From contig CM050655.1 in assembly GCA_027574665.1 (NCBI GenBank), positions 8,737,170-8,801,169 of the forward strand: a DNA stretch of 64,000 nt. Reading direction: 5' to 3'. Each line of letters begins with the position of its first letter. Within the stretch, counting starts at the first letter, position 1. Under the pieces are notes generated by a model. That model was not told the DNA's origin and did no database searches. It was given only the letters and a program-made list of their open reading frames with translations. This stretch comes from Rhynochetos jubatus. Its lineage: Eukaryota > Chordata > Aves > Eurypygiformes > Rhynochetidae. The translations under genes were made by a program, and so were the position numbers. Of this stretch, positions 1 through 11,040 are shown piece by piece.

Positions 1-2699
1 CTTCCCTTTCGTGGAGCTGCTGTTTGAGGTTAGCGAGTATATGTACAGCCAGTGAATCACAGAAAGTATCAGGGACACTGGGCTATTCCCTTAGAGTGAA
101 AATATTTAGCACCTTAAAAGCCAAGCTGCAGAAGTGCCATTTACCAGTCCAGGCAATCATTTATGAGAGGGAAAGGAATAAAAATACTGCAGACACACCT
201 AGAGCATTCTGTTGATTATTTGTTCGGTTCATTTTAGCTTAATCCTTCTCTAGTTAGGAAAACAAAACCAAACAGTAGAAAGGTCTGTTATAATAGTACA
301 AGGGACTTGGCAAAATTCTGCTCCAGTTAAATGCTACCTTTTCTGTGTAAACCATCTTTTAAGCAATAACATAATATTACAGATGTGTGGAATTAAGAGC
401 AAGTTGGTGTTTTTCATCTGAACTTTTACTGGTTTGTTACAAACCACCGCAGCTAGACTTGGCTCTGAAGCAGTATCTTGTATCACAGAAGCCATAACTT
501 TGGAAGAAGTTCATAGCTCCAGGTATGAACTCTGGAGGCAGAAGCAGTCTTTAATTGGAATAAAAAGGAGCCACATAGCCATTTCCAGTTTAGTGTGTCT
601 TTGCAAGAAAATCCATCTGCACAGTCATCTCTAAATGCCGTAACATGCTGCAGGAGTGCCCGTTTCTCTGTCAAAAGCAGCTGGTCCGCTGGGTGTTAGA
701 CCTGCTGTGAGTCACTAGTTCTTTCCTGTTGGTGTAGCGAAGGAGGACAAGCAGACTTTTATTCCCAGCTCCTTGATGTGCTGAATTTTCCAAGATGCAA
801 TCTGTTTCTCCGTTTTGTCTTTTCCTGATTTGCTCCCCCGCTCAGCCAACGGGGATGAGAGCGAGGACATCTTCCTTCCTCGCCTTCCCTGGAGACCGCT
901 GAATCCCGCCTGCTCTTCCCTGGAAGCAGCACCATCTGCTGGGAAACCTTGTCTGGGCTCAAAGCAATCCAGAGCAGGAGGCAACGCTCCAGGGCTCTAA
1001 AGCCAGCATGAAATAAATAATAGCAGCACTTCGCTTTTGTTATCGTGAAAGAATAAGGAACCGTGACGTGAAGAGTCGGGTTTTCTTGGGTGCCGTCAGG
1101 TTTCTGCTGCAGTAGTTTTTGTTCTAAAGGTGGTGCTCTATGCGGGCAAATACTGAGGCAATACAGGGAGCTTGGTGTTTTTAGGAGGAGGAGGAGTTTG
1201 GTTCTAAACACAAGGGTAGCAATTCACAACTCTTGGCCATATTACATTTATTTAAACTTGAATCAAGTAAAATATATAAATAGATTTTTTTTTTTCCTTA
1301 GGAAGCAGCTCTCTGTCTTGTAATTGCTAAATAGGCTGTCTTTTCAGCCAGGCTCCCTTTATATATAACTTGTGTTTGCTTTTTACATTCCTGCACCCTT
1401 TACAGGTACCTGTAGACAAATTGTGGGCATAAATGAACACACTGGGGTAGCTAATCTTTTGACAGACTTTTTGCAAACTAGGGAGTGAGCCAAGAAATGC
1501 AAACATTTGTGGCTACGATACGCTTGCAGCTGCACAGTGTGGTTTCAGATGGGAAGCAGGAGTTTTTACATAACTACTTCTTTGAATCTACAGATCAAAC
1601 CAGAGCGTGACCTTGTTTATGCTTGAAGTTTAAAATACCACCATAAATCACTCTGCAGTGATTTTGCCACATTTCCAGGAAAAGTTTTTAAACATACTGC
1701 TGTTAAAGTTTGCGTTGTGAAAGGTAAGATAAGACAGTGGGCAAAAATAGACAAAAGAGCACGTACAGGACATAGCCTTATTTGAGGATGAGACCTCCTC
1801 GTGGCATTGGGAGCGTCTAGTTACGTACGTGAAATACGCTGAGAGGGTGGCTCTCGTCACCAGAATTTTTAAGACAAGTTTCACTGCCTGCAGCTTCTCC
1901 TTGCCCCTTCCCATTGCTCCTTCTGCCTCCATCCTTCTGTACTTTCCTCCATGTGAGCGCTGCCTCCTGGATACAACAGTTTCTGAATGGGCCCATCTCT
2001 GTGGGTAAACTGGAGTCCTGTGCTCATCCCACCTGTCAGTCTGCACAGTGACACGGTCAGCTCTGCTCTCGCCAGTATTGCAGGAGGGTTGCAAAACTCA
2101 CAGGGCTGTTCAGTCTGTTAAGTACAGGGGAGATTTGCTTTTTCAGTGCTAGCAAAACTCTTCTAAGGCCCTGGTATTGGAAATGAGACACCAGATCTCT
2201 CAAAGACACTTTGAAGCTCAATGAACAACCAGGTGTTCTGTGACTTCTCTTGTTCTGTTCCCAGTCAGAAGACACTTGCTGTGTGTTACTTTCTGAAAGT
2301 GAAAAGGAAAGGTATTAGACATGGGATAAATTTGATCCACAACTGCCTCTCCCTTGACGAAACTGGTGTGTTAGCTCTCCTTGACCTGACCACCCTGTGT
2401 GAGGTCCCTCTCTGACCTTGGAGGATGTGGTTGGGTTTCTCTTCTGCGCAGAAACCTTAACGTAACGCTCATGTGGCAGCATGGACTAGAGGGTAGGAAG
2501 GAGTGATCTTCCTTTCCTCCCTCCTTTCCTTCTCTCCATTTCACCTCTCCTCCATCACTCCCACCAGCCACCTTAGGATAAAGGTACCATATGCTTGGGT
2601 GGCAAGGGACACCAGATACGCCCAGAGTATTCACCATACCTCTTTCTTGGCTTACTAAAACTCAGTGGCCATAGGTGTTCTTTGGGCTGTTGTCCCAAA

Positions 2700-2960
2700 T
2701 CTGGGAGACAGTGACATTGGGAGACTCTTCCCAATTCTGCCACCAACCCTGCTACTTTACCTCTGTCTGCTTTGCCATCCCTATCTGTAAGATGAGGTGC
2801 ATAACATACTTCTCTGTGGTTAAACCCTGCCCCCTCCAAAACCCGACCAACCAACCAACAAATCCTTCGAGGCCTTTAATTGAACCACGCTGCATAGGAA
2901 TGAAGTGTCAGCAACTGAGGAAAATAGTAATGATGATAGCTCTTTCTGTAAAATGCATGA
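2700..2960 (+). repeat. possible degenerate MIR-like SINE
   Basis: The run around 2,750-2,800 (pyrimidine-rich CTCTGTCTGC..., then CTATCTGTAAGATGAGG) resembles the core of MIR-type SINEs, whose consensus carries CATCTGTAAAATGGGG. Divergence is high and the borders are estimates made by eye. Confidence 0.3.
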
Positions 2961-3240
2961 GGTGTGTTCGGGAAACGTGACCTCTCCCAGGACTAGTTTT
3001 CCCTGTTTCATTAATTCTGTCGTGCTAACGCTGCATTTCCTGTGGCAGTCAGAGAGGTGGTTTGGTTGCTTACCATCTTTTCGTTTCTTTTAGAGGACAA
3101 CTTCGTACAGAAGCTTACATAGGTATTGGCCAAACATAACCTCCCGATACACAGTCCAACTCCTCTCCATGCCTGACTGTTCTTCTGCCACTCTAATCTT
3201 CACTTTTTCTTCCCCCTCTAAAGAAGAGCGCCTGCCAGGC

Positions 3241-3275
3241 TTATATAAGAACATTTTCAAAATGTTCTTATATAA
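3241..3275. repeat. perfect inverted repeat, 17-bp arms with 1-nt spacer
   Basis: Arm 3,241-3,257 is the exact reverse complement of 3,259-3,275, with a single C at 3,258 between them. The flanks do not extend the pairing. The arms are AT-rich (TTATATAAGAAC...). The sequence could form a hairpin or cruciform, or be the remnant of a terminal-inverted-repeat element; it carries no coding sign. Confidence 0.9.
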
Positions 3276-4663
3276 ATCACTAATTTTCTACTTCAGGAAA
3301 GTTTTAATTATCCTTCATCTCTGTGAGCGTTTTACAGCGGGTTTAGTCCTGAGCAACAAACAGGAGAATGCATAGGATTTACTAGTCAAGATTATACCTG
3401 CCTAGGAGTTTAAGAATCCAGTTTGTCTCCTGCACAAGCCATTGCTTCCAGAGGCCGCAGGCAGAATACCTAATTCATTAGAGGGCTTCAGATATCAATC
3501 TCTGAGTCAAAGTAAATGGAAGCTGACATTATGATAAGAAATTATCCTCTTCTGGTAGGTACATACGACCCACAGCAACGCTGTGCAATTAATCCAAATT
3601 ACCTGCTGAAAGTTTTAAAATGGAAAACTGACATTTCACCAAATTTATATGCTAATTCTTTTGGAGCTGTAATTGAGCTTACATGTTCAGAGGAGGAAAA
3701 TGTCTCAGTCACATAAGTAAGAATTTTATGAGTGTCTTTTGTACCATTTCTGGTCCTCCTGCTTTCTCTTGCTGCATCTGACAGAAATGTCACCTTTCGA
3801 GGAACAAACTTCTTCATGAATGCGGCTCCCTTTATAAGGAGGAAAATAAGAGTGAAAGCCGTGGAGTGTTGGAATGGAACACACTTACAACAGCTAATAA
3901 GGCCGAGTGCAAGAAATTACAGGAGAAATGCATGACAGTGGTTTAATGATCTCCATTTGTGAATAGCATTTATATCCCAGGGATTTCACTGCTGCATATA
4001 CACACACACATATGTAATTGCATAGTTATATTTGTGACACGTCACTGTGTTCTCCTTAGTGCGTATATGTCTATGCCATCTACCTAATTCATTAGTTAAT
4101 ACGGGCAGGTACTCCGTGCACCTTTCTGAGCCCTGGTGACTCTCTGAGCTGGGAGTACGACTGAGAGCACTAATTGCCGATGACCTGTGTCTGTTCCAGT
4201 TGTGCCTGACGATGTGTCAAGTTTCCCTAGGAACTGAGGAGCGCAGTGCGGTTATTTTGGGGCAGGTACCCGAACGGCTGCAAGCCTGATGTGGGAAGGG
4301 ATCCTTGCCGTGGTTTCACGGGTAGTGTTGGCAGACAGAGCTCTGTCACATCCACAGTTTACCGGAGAGCTGTGGCTGGTCAGGATCATATGGATGCCAA
4401 TCTGGGCGATAACTTTCTCAAGTGCCTTGGCTGGGCAAACTCTGGATTGCACACTTGGCCTGAAGTTAAATAGTTCATGAACTGACTGTGATTTCCTGTG
4501 GTTTGATAATTAATAGCACGGAATATTTTTTTTTCTCCTGCAGTAAATAAAAAACCCCTTCTAAAGCACTTTAAGGCATATTCAGAACCTCACGCTCACA
4601 GGTGTGTCTGGCATGAACCTGGGCGAGTAATGCCTGAATGTTTTAACTGTCTTCTCTCGCCAG

Positions 4664-4875
4664 AGCTGGACAGCATTGAGGAGCTAGAGAAGAAGCGTAT
4701 CTGCAGGATCGTCACGAAGGATTTCCCTCAGTACTTTGCGGTGGTTTCGCGTATCAAGCAGGAGAGTAACCAAATCGGCCCAGAGGGCGGGGTGCTGAGC
4801 AGCACGACGGTGCCGCGCGTCCAGGCGTCCTTCCCCGAGGGTGCTCTGACCAAAAGAATCCGCGTGGGGCTCCAG
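4664..4875 (+). CDS. ANK3: ANK3 exon: start of ZU5-C domain
   Basis: Acceptor ctcgccag precedes 4,664 and donor gtaaag follows 4,875. The first two bases complete a Glu codon (G|AG), then 70 codons follow in phase 0. The peptide begins [20 protein letters not shown] and continues with the ZU5 signature [14 protein letters not shown] and the [16 protein letters not shown] strand. It matches ankyrin-G across its length. ZU5-C packs with ZU5-N and UPA in the ZZU supramodule; ZU5-N, not in this window, is the spectrin binder. Confidence 0.97.
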
Positions 4876-6618
4876 GTAAAGGTGCCCTCGTGTTCATAGC
4901 CCTAACGTCGACAAAAGCATTGTTGGTCTTAATGCACAGGCCCTGCAGCTAAGGAGCGGGTGGTAAGGTGGTGGGGAGTGTTCACACCCAAGATCTCAAC
5001 TGGCACATGTCTGGCCAACGCACACTCTGCCTCTTGTTGCCCCGCTGGTGTAGGTGATGCACAGTCTTCCTCCCTGTGGCAAAAGCCCAGCTTCCCCTTT
5101 CATCATCACCTTGAGTATTGCTTAGCATGGAGGGAACAGCGAAGGGCTGGAGCCACCACCACCTTGGTGACAGTGCCTGCCATCTTCCTGTTGGTGTGGC
5201 TGCCAGCAGCTATGAGCTGCCCAGCCGCTGTGCAGTCCCCGTCTCCTGCGGCAACACGGCAGCTTGTGGTCGGTGTCTCTGGGCTGCCCTTTGCCATAGG
5301 AATGTGTTTGGTAAGGGTTTCATGCAGCTGTTTGCCAACTGTTACGAAGTCAAAGACCTCCCATATACATCTGTTGTAGCTTAGGACATTCCCTGTTGGT
5401 GTTTCTAGCAATGGGTGGCATCTGGGAAGAGCAAATAGCTTAATCTCTCCTTAAACAAACTGCACAGAAAGGGGAGAAGTATTCCATAAGAGGTATCTCT
5501 GTCTTTGAGTTCTTCTAATTACCACTTAAAATCGAATAATAACATGACAGGTCTGATGGGCTCATGAAATAGGGATGCTGGTTTGGATTCCAGTGCTTGG
5601 AATTCACACTGGAACATTTCTGTTAATGATATTTCACATCTAAAGATGATTAATCTGGAGAAAATGGAAGCTCTGCTTTTATGGTTATACAGCTGCCTTT
5701 CCAGAGCTCTCTTGTGTGAAGGAAGCACGTCGTCACGTGTCGTGACTGCTGAGATCGCAACGTAGCTACATACTCTGTGCATATCTGTACATTGTGCAGT
5801 GCAACTAATGCCACAAGTCACAGGTCAGCTTGATTGAAACAAGCTTGAAAGTTTAAAAAAAAAAGGCAAACAGATGCGAAACCCCATTGCCTGTAAGGTG
5901 TCTGTCACTCTTGGGTTCAGGTCTTATGTGACCAAAACTACAAGAACTCTGTAGCATTTCTTCCCATAGTGGCTATTTTTCCTCTCTCCCATATGAAGTT
6001 AGAAAACCTTTCAAGGCAAAAAATGGAGGTAGAAAGGCTGAAATTTGCTTATAGCTTAATGCATTCTGCATGAATTTGACCCAAACAAGTATTTCTTTCC
6101 TAATAATCAACAGTGGAATAGCATGGGTAGAGAGGTAAGTCAGAGTACAGAGTGTTCCTCAGGAGCACAGATTTGTATTTGGCAGAGATGTGAGGATTGC
6201 TCAGCATCTGCAAGACAGAGTGCCTAGTCCTCACTTCTCAAGTGCGAAATAGGCCTCTTTTTGCACTTTGAAATTGTATTTTATATCGCTCATCACTGGG
6301 GAGAAAAGAAAAAACCGCAACCAAAACCAAACCAAACACGCTCTGAAAAACTCTCAGGAAATACTGCAGGCAACCTTCTGAGCTTTACACTTTACAAGTT
6401 ACCTGTCAGGACATCATAAGTGGGCTGTTGAGAAAAATACTAAGCATGAATTGTACTACCAGTCACCCTTGAGAGCTGTAGGAGAAGGCTGCCTGGGAAA
6501 AAAAGGAAGAAAACTCTACAGAAACTAAAAGGAGAATTGAATTATCTTTTGGAAAATAGTTCTGCATTTGTATAACCAATTTATAGCTCTAGGTTAAATC
6601 CTTTTCCTGTGTTGACAG
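4876..6618 (+). other. ANK3: ANK3 intron, no feature seen
   Basis: Donor gtaaag, acceptor gttgacag. Open frames are short and overlapping on both strands. I recognise no exon, repeat or RNA gene. Confidence 0.8.
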
Positions 6619-6826
6619 GCTCAACCAGTTCCAGAGGAGATTGTCAAAAAAATCCTTGGAAACAAAGCAACTTTCAGTCCCATTGTCACTGTGGAGCCAA
6701 GAAGAAGAAAATTTCATAAGCCAATAACCATGACAATTCCTGTGCCGCCTCCGTCGGGAGAAGGTGTAACCAATGGGTACAAAGGAGACACGACGCCCAG
6801 CCTTCGACTTCTATGTAGCATTACAG
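6619..6826 (+). CDS. ANK3: ANK3 exon: middle of ZU5-C domain
   Basis: Acceptor gttgacag, donor gttaga (lacks the usual A/G at +3 and G at +5, so it is a weak donor). The exon has 69 codons plus one base. The peptide [20 protein letters not shown], then the [20 protein letters not shown] segment and a proline-rich loop ending near [17 protein letters not shown], is near-identical to recalled mammalian ankyrin-G. Confidence 0.97.
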
Positions 6827-7389
6827 GTTAGAGAAAGTCACGCTCTGTGCACAGGGTCCTGTGACAGCGACGCCTCTCTGCTCACTCCCGTAACTTTCCA
6901 GGAAGGGAACATTGGCGTGCTTGGTCCAGAAGGGTTCGCATCAGTTCCTCTGAGCAGCGCCAGCCGAGCTCATCTGAAAGGCTCCCACTGATTCCCTGGG
7001 CTGTGAAATCTGGTCTCAGGCCCTTGGGGAAGAACTCTGCCAACAGATATGAAATGTTATTTTATATTTAGCCAGTATGAAAAATTTCAGCCGTGGCTAT
7101 TAAACATGGCTGTTGGTAAAAGTAGTTTGCAGAAACAATTCTGTCCTAGTTGATATCAAGGGCGGGGTTGCTGCTGGCTTGTAGATGTGTACTTTGCTTA
7201 CATCAGCATCGTTTGCTGGTGTCTAACCTGTGAGGTAATACGTAACAGGTAGCTCAGCTGTTGGAGAACGTTACTGTCCTGGTTCTCTTTTTATGCGTGA
7301 AGCAAAGTAACGCAGGGCAGAGGTACTCTGAGGTAGTCTGTATACGCTTGGTGTTTGAAGGCAAATCTCCACGGTTTGTATTTACGTAG
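6827..7389 (+). other. ANK3: ANK3 intron, no feature seen
   Basis: Bounded by gttaga and tttacgtag. No repeat or additional exon was recognised. Confidence 0.8.
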
Positions 7390-7486
7390 GAGGCACTTCA
7401 CCTGCGCAGTGGGAGGATATCACAGGCACCACTCCGCTGACGTTTTCAAATGACTGTGTCTCATTCACAACCAACGTTTCAGCCAG
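7390..7486 (+). CDS. ANK3: ANK3 exon: end of ZU5-C domain
   Basis: 97 nt: two bases completing a Gly codon, 31 codons, then AG carried to the next exon. The peptide [20 protein letters not shown], followed by [12 protein letters not shown], fits ankyrin-G; the F-S-N-D stretch differs from the human F-I-K-D as I recall it. Acceptor tttacgtag, donor gtacgg. Confidence 0.96.
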
Positions 7487-8685
7487 GTACGGTAACAGAG
7501 CTTGCCAAACGCACCTAGGGAGTAGTTTCCCTCGGTTAACGAAGTGCGTAGTGGTGGGGTTGTTTTTTGGCTTTCTGCAAGTGTTTTGCAAGGCTGATGA
7601 AGCGGTAATGGACCAGATGCTTCCTTGTCACTCTGTATCAGCATCTCGCACATCCAGGGCTGCGCGTGAAGCTTTGTCCTGGCTGCGGTGATGTCTCCTG
7701 GCCATCACGCATGCTGTTTCTCTAAAGGCTGTGGTGCCACACAGGGGTTTGGGGTTGTTTTTTCTGCAGACAGCAACAGAAAGGGAGAGTTTAAAATGCT
7801 CATTCAATTGAAAAAAATAGGGAGGATTCATAAAACCATATTTGTTTAAAAAGTTAAAGACATTCAATTCCTGGCTGTGGGATTTTTAGTTGAAAATTAC
7901 ATAAAATTACTCTCACAAAAGTATCATTTGCCAAAAAAAAAAAATATCACGGTTTGAAATGAATTCTGATGGAGTTAGTGGACTTCAGCAGGATCTGTGC
8001 AAATCATGCATCCTAGTGGAGAAAATTCATGGTACGCCAGGTAAAGAGTTTGTCACTGGGTACGTAACGTTCACACCTCTGAGGAGCTTTATAACGAGAC
8101 GGAGTTGCTGAAACAACCAAATGGATCAGGGCTGAAAGATTGCGGAAAAGACTCATTCAAACTACAAATTAAAATATTTATAACTTGTGTCGAAATTGTC
8201 ATCAAACTTAATCATAAAATAACAGTGTAACTCTGTCTCTCTGGGAAACTTCACTGTGGGCTTGTGTGATTTCAACCTATATGGGAGATGCGATGTTGCT
8301 GTGTGTATGTGCTGGAAAGGAGGTTGTTTTAGAAAATCCAATGTACAGTGAAGCACCAGCACATTACAATACACGTGGTGCGTGGTCACAAGAAATACAT
8401 TTTGCCCGCTTTACCTTCGAATGAGGTTTAAAATAGGCATTTTATGAGATCCCAGTGTGAGAAGGGTCAAATAAGTATATCGACATTTCATTGCCAGGTA
8501 TTCCCAGTTTTGGGTGGTTAAAGCTCCACTGAAAGTAGAAGGAAAATTACAGCTTTGGGAAGTCCGCGAGGACGGAACGCATGCAGAATAGCCGAGGATC
8601 GCAGGACATGGTTTCTCTTTAAAGGCTTAAGCAATGTTTGAGCATAATGAGAAGTGGATTTAATGGTTTGCTTTTTCCCACTCAG
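7487..8685 (+). other. ANK3: ANK3 intron, no feature seen
   Basis: Bounded by gtacgg and tttcccactcag. Contains a short A-run near 7,932-7,944; nothing else was recognised. Confidence 0.8.
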
Positions 8686-8914
8686 ATTTTGGCTTGCGGA
8701 CTGCCATCAAGTACTAGAGACTGTTGGGCTGGCAACTCAGCTTTATAGGGAATTAATATGCGTTCCTTATATGGCAAAGTTTGTGATATTTGCCAAAATG
8801 AATGACCCTGTGGAATCCAATTTGCGATGCTTCTGCATGACTGATGACAAAGTGGACAAAACTTTGGAGCAACAAGAGAACTTTGAAGAAGTTGCAAGAA
8901 GCAAAGACATTGAG
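8686..8914 (+). CDS. ANK3: ANK3 exon: end of ZU5-C / start of UPA domain
   Basis: One base completes Arg, then 76 codons in phase 0. The peptide [20 protein letters not shown], with [20 protein letters not shown] and [20 protein letters not shown], is diagnostic for ankyrins. The UPA domain completes the ZZU tandem. Acceptor ttttcccactcag, donor gtatat. Confidence 0.97.
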
Positions 8915-9512
8915 GTATATTTCTTCAGCTGGCTTCCTCCTTGTAAATGGACAATGTGTCTGCCAAGTGGCAACAGGTCCTGCAAAAGCCACTGTAAGCC
9001 CAACTGAATAGTTAGGTTAAAGGTTCACAGCAAGGCTGTGTCAAAAAATTTCTTGAAAGGAGGCCAAAAAAGGACAAGGTGGGGGGAGCATGAGGCCCTG
9101 TCTCCAAAGGGATGCCCCAGGTCAGCCTTCAGTGGGTTTTGCACACCCTGCTGTCGAGTAGCCCTGGTTGGGCTTTGCAGACGGCTGACCTGGAATTCCT
9201 GCTCATTGGCCCCACAGTCACACCGTCATGAGTAGGACTGGTTTGTGGTGGATACGTAGTCACCAATACACTGTTTCTTGAAGGAAATTGCACAGAAATT
9301 TTACTGCAGCAAAGCCACTCGTGGTTTCCCAAACCGCCTGCACTCCTAATACCTTGCTGTAATGCTGAGTGATTTTCTAATTTGTTGAATTTAATCTGAG
9401 TGGAGACTTGTGCTAAACTCAGGAACTATGATGGGGAAAATCATGATATACTTATGTGCATGGATCTACTATGAAAAGAGATGTTATTGACTTATATTTA
9501 TTGCTTTGCTAG
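8915..9512 (+). other. ANK3: ANK3 intron, no feature seen
   Basis: Bounded by gtatat and tttgctag. Nothing recognised. Confidence 0.8.
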
Positions 9513-9638
9513 GTTCTGGAAGGAAAGCCGATTTATGTTGATTGCTATGGAAATCTGGCCCCTTTGACTAAAGGAGGACAGCAGCTTGTTTTTAATTTTT
9601 ATGCTTTCAAAGAAAATAGACTGCCATTCTCTATCAAG
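9513..9638 (+). CDS. ANK3: ANK3 exon: UPA domain
   Basis: 42 codons in phase 0 at both ends. The peptide [20 protein letters not shown], then [20 protein letters not shown], matches ankyrin-G UPA; Ala replaces Ser in FYSF as recalled from mammals. Donor gtaaaa. Confidence 0.97.
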
Positions 9639-10391
9639 GTAAAAGCAAAACAAGCCAAATAATTCTGCTGATATTTTTTTTATTCCTAGTGCTAACATTT
9701 TTTCAGCACAATAGGACTAACTTGCCCCGAGGATGTGAGTGTCATTAATATGTGAATAACACAGAGAGGGTGCCTTGCATGAAGCCACAAAAGAGCTGCT
9801 GGCAGAGCTGGGACCAGTATACCCATGATACAGATTCACAGCCTTTTATTAAAACCATATCTCAAGTTGGACCTCCAGAATATTACCAGCAGATCACTAT
9901 TTCCCAGGGACTGAGCAAAGGAGATGCTCTGAGTAACATGCTGTACAGCAGAACAGTCTCCAGAAAGTGTGTGCAGACTGTTCATCTCTAAGTTACCACA
10001 AATGGACGCTCACTTTCCTTAGCCGTATCACAGCTGTCGTGCAAAAGAAGTTGTTAAGCATTTTGGTGGGCACAAGTGCAAAACACGGCAGAAAAGATGA
10101 AGGTGAGCAGAAAATGTCTCTCGGTAGTATCCCAGTATGAAACTGCCTGGTTGGACTCGCTCAGCATCTTGTCTTGCATGGATTTATTGGCAGAGAGCTG
10201 CAGGCTGATCCAACTCTTCCACAGTAACACCTTTTCCCCTTCACCTCAGGCTGAGCTCCAGCTCAGTAACGCTGGTCTTTACCCATTAGATAGCTTCTTG
10301 TGGAAAGAAACTCAGAGCAACTCTCCAGAAACCTCCTCTAGGTATCTGAATTACTACATCCTACTACACTGCACTGCAATTTCTTTTCTAG
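9639..10391 (+). other. ANK3: ANK3 intron with recursive-splice-like 3' end
   Basis: The intron ends in ttcttttctag and the next exon begins GTAAGA, so the junction has the form of a ratcheting site (see findings). No other exon or repeat was recognised. Confidence 0.75.
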
Positions 10392-10514
10392 GTAAGAGAT
10401 ACCAGCCAGGAACCTTGTGGTCGATTGTCGTTTTTGAAAGAACCAAAGACTACGAAAGGACTGCCACAAACAGCTGTTTGCAACTTGAATATCACTCTGC
10501 CAGCACACAAAAAG
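10392..10514 (+). CDS. ANK3: ANK3 exon: UPA domain, C-terminal part
   Basis: 41 codons, phase 0 at both ends. The peptide starts [20 protein letters not shown] and continues with a Thr-Lys-Gly-Leu-Pro linker and [11 protein letters not shown]. Mammals have Ile at the first codon as I recall; here it is GTA (Val), which creates the exon-start GTAAGA. Donor gtattt is weak at +5. Confidence 0.96.
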
Positions 10515-11013
10515 GTATTTGTTAGGACAAGTAAACATTTTCCTTAGGGTTGGTTTGGTTTTAGTTTTGCTCCTTTTGGTTTTGTCTTTTTTTTTTTTTT
10601 TCCCTCCTGCTAGTGATAAAGAAACGTTGTGAAATGCCAGTAATGAGAATGCTTTGGGATATGATGAAGGCTGTTTTAAAATTTATGTTTTATTGGTTTC
10701 CTGTGTGTAGAACGCTTTTAAAGTCTCTCGTTACTGTGGTGTCAGGTTCCTGTAATTTTTATGATTCTGTTTACAGCTCATGCTTCAGCCTGCAAGTCAT
10801 AGGTTTATGCTTTCAGTAATGTCACGTGTTGATTTGCATTGGATGTAAGATTATTTTTTGTTTTCTTTTGTGTTGCCATTTTGGATTTGCTTTGCCTTAT
10901 AAATCAGCTTGCATTTTGTGCTCCCAATTTGGTCCTTTTCATATCCTGATATTCTTTTCCCTGCTGTCCATTATAATATTCCTTGTCTCTGCAATGCATC
11001 TTGGGACCAAAAG
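10515..11013 (+). other. ANK3: ANK3 intron before the 27-nt exon
   Basis: T-rich, with long pyrimidine tracts at 10,587-10,612 and 10,850-11,000. UGC triplets (TCTGCAATGC, 10,989-10,998) sit just upstream of the 3' splice site, as is common for neural microexons. Confidence 0.7.
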
Positions 11014-11040
11014 GAAACAGAGTCAGATCAAGATGATGAG
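11014..11040 (+). CDS. ANK3: ANK3 27-nt microexon (ETESDQDDE)
   Basis: Nine codons, phase 0 at both ends, between acceptor gggaccaaaag and donor gtaata. The peptide ETESDQDDE occurs in mammalian ankyrin-G at exactly this place, after LPAHKK and before the DRR-Q segment. The acceptor has an interrupted pyrimidine tract, consistent with regulated inclusion. Confidence 0.9.

Larger units (their letters stand above)
1..4663 (+). other. ANK3: ANK3 intron upstream of the ZU5-C exon (partial)
   Basis: No exon recognised. The stretch contains a perfect palindrome at 3,241-3,275, a possible old SINE-like piece at about 2,700-2,960 and short (CA)n near 4,001. Open frames here are short, lie on both strands and match nothing known to me. 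Confidence 0.8.

Noticed and set aside
759..1211. 150-codon minus-strand open frame near the left edge
   Set aside because: No recognisable protein features, lies within an ANK3 intron, overlaps frames on the other strand.
10076..10391. Open frame upstream of the UPA exon
   Set aside because: It enters the exon in the wrong reading frame.
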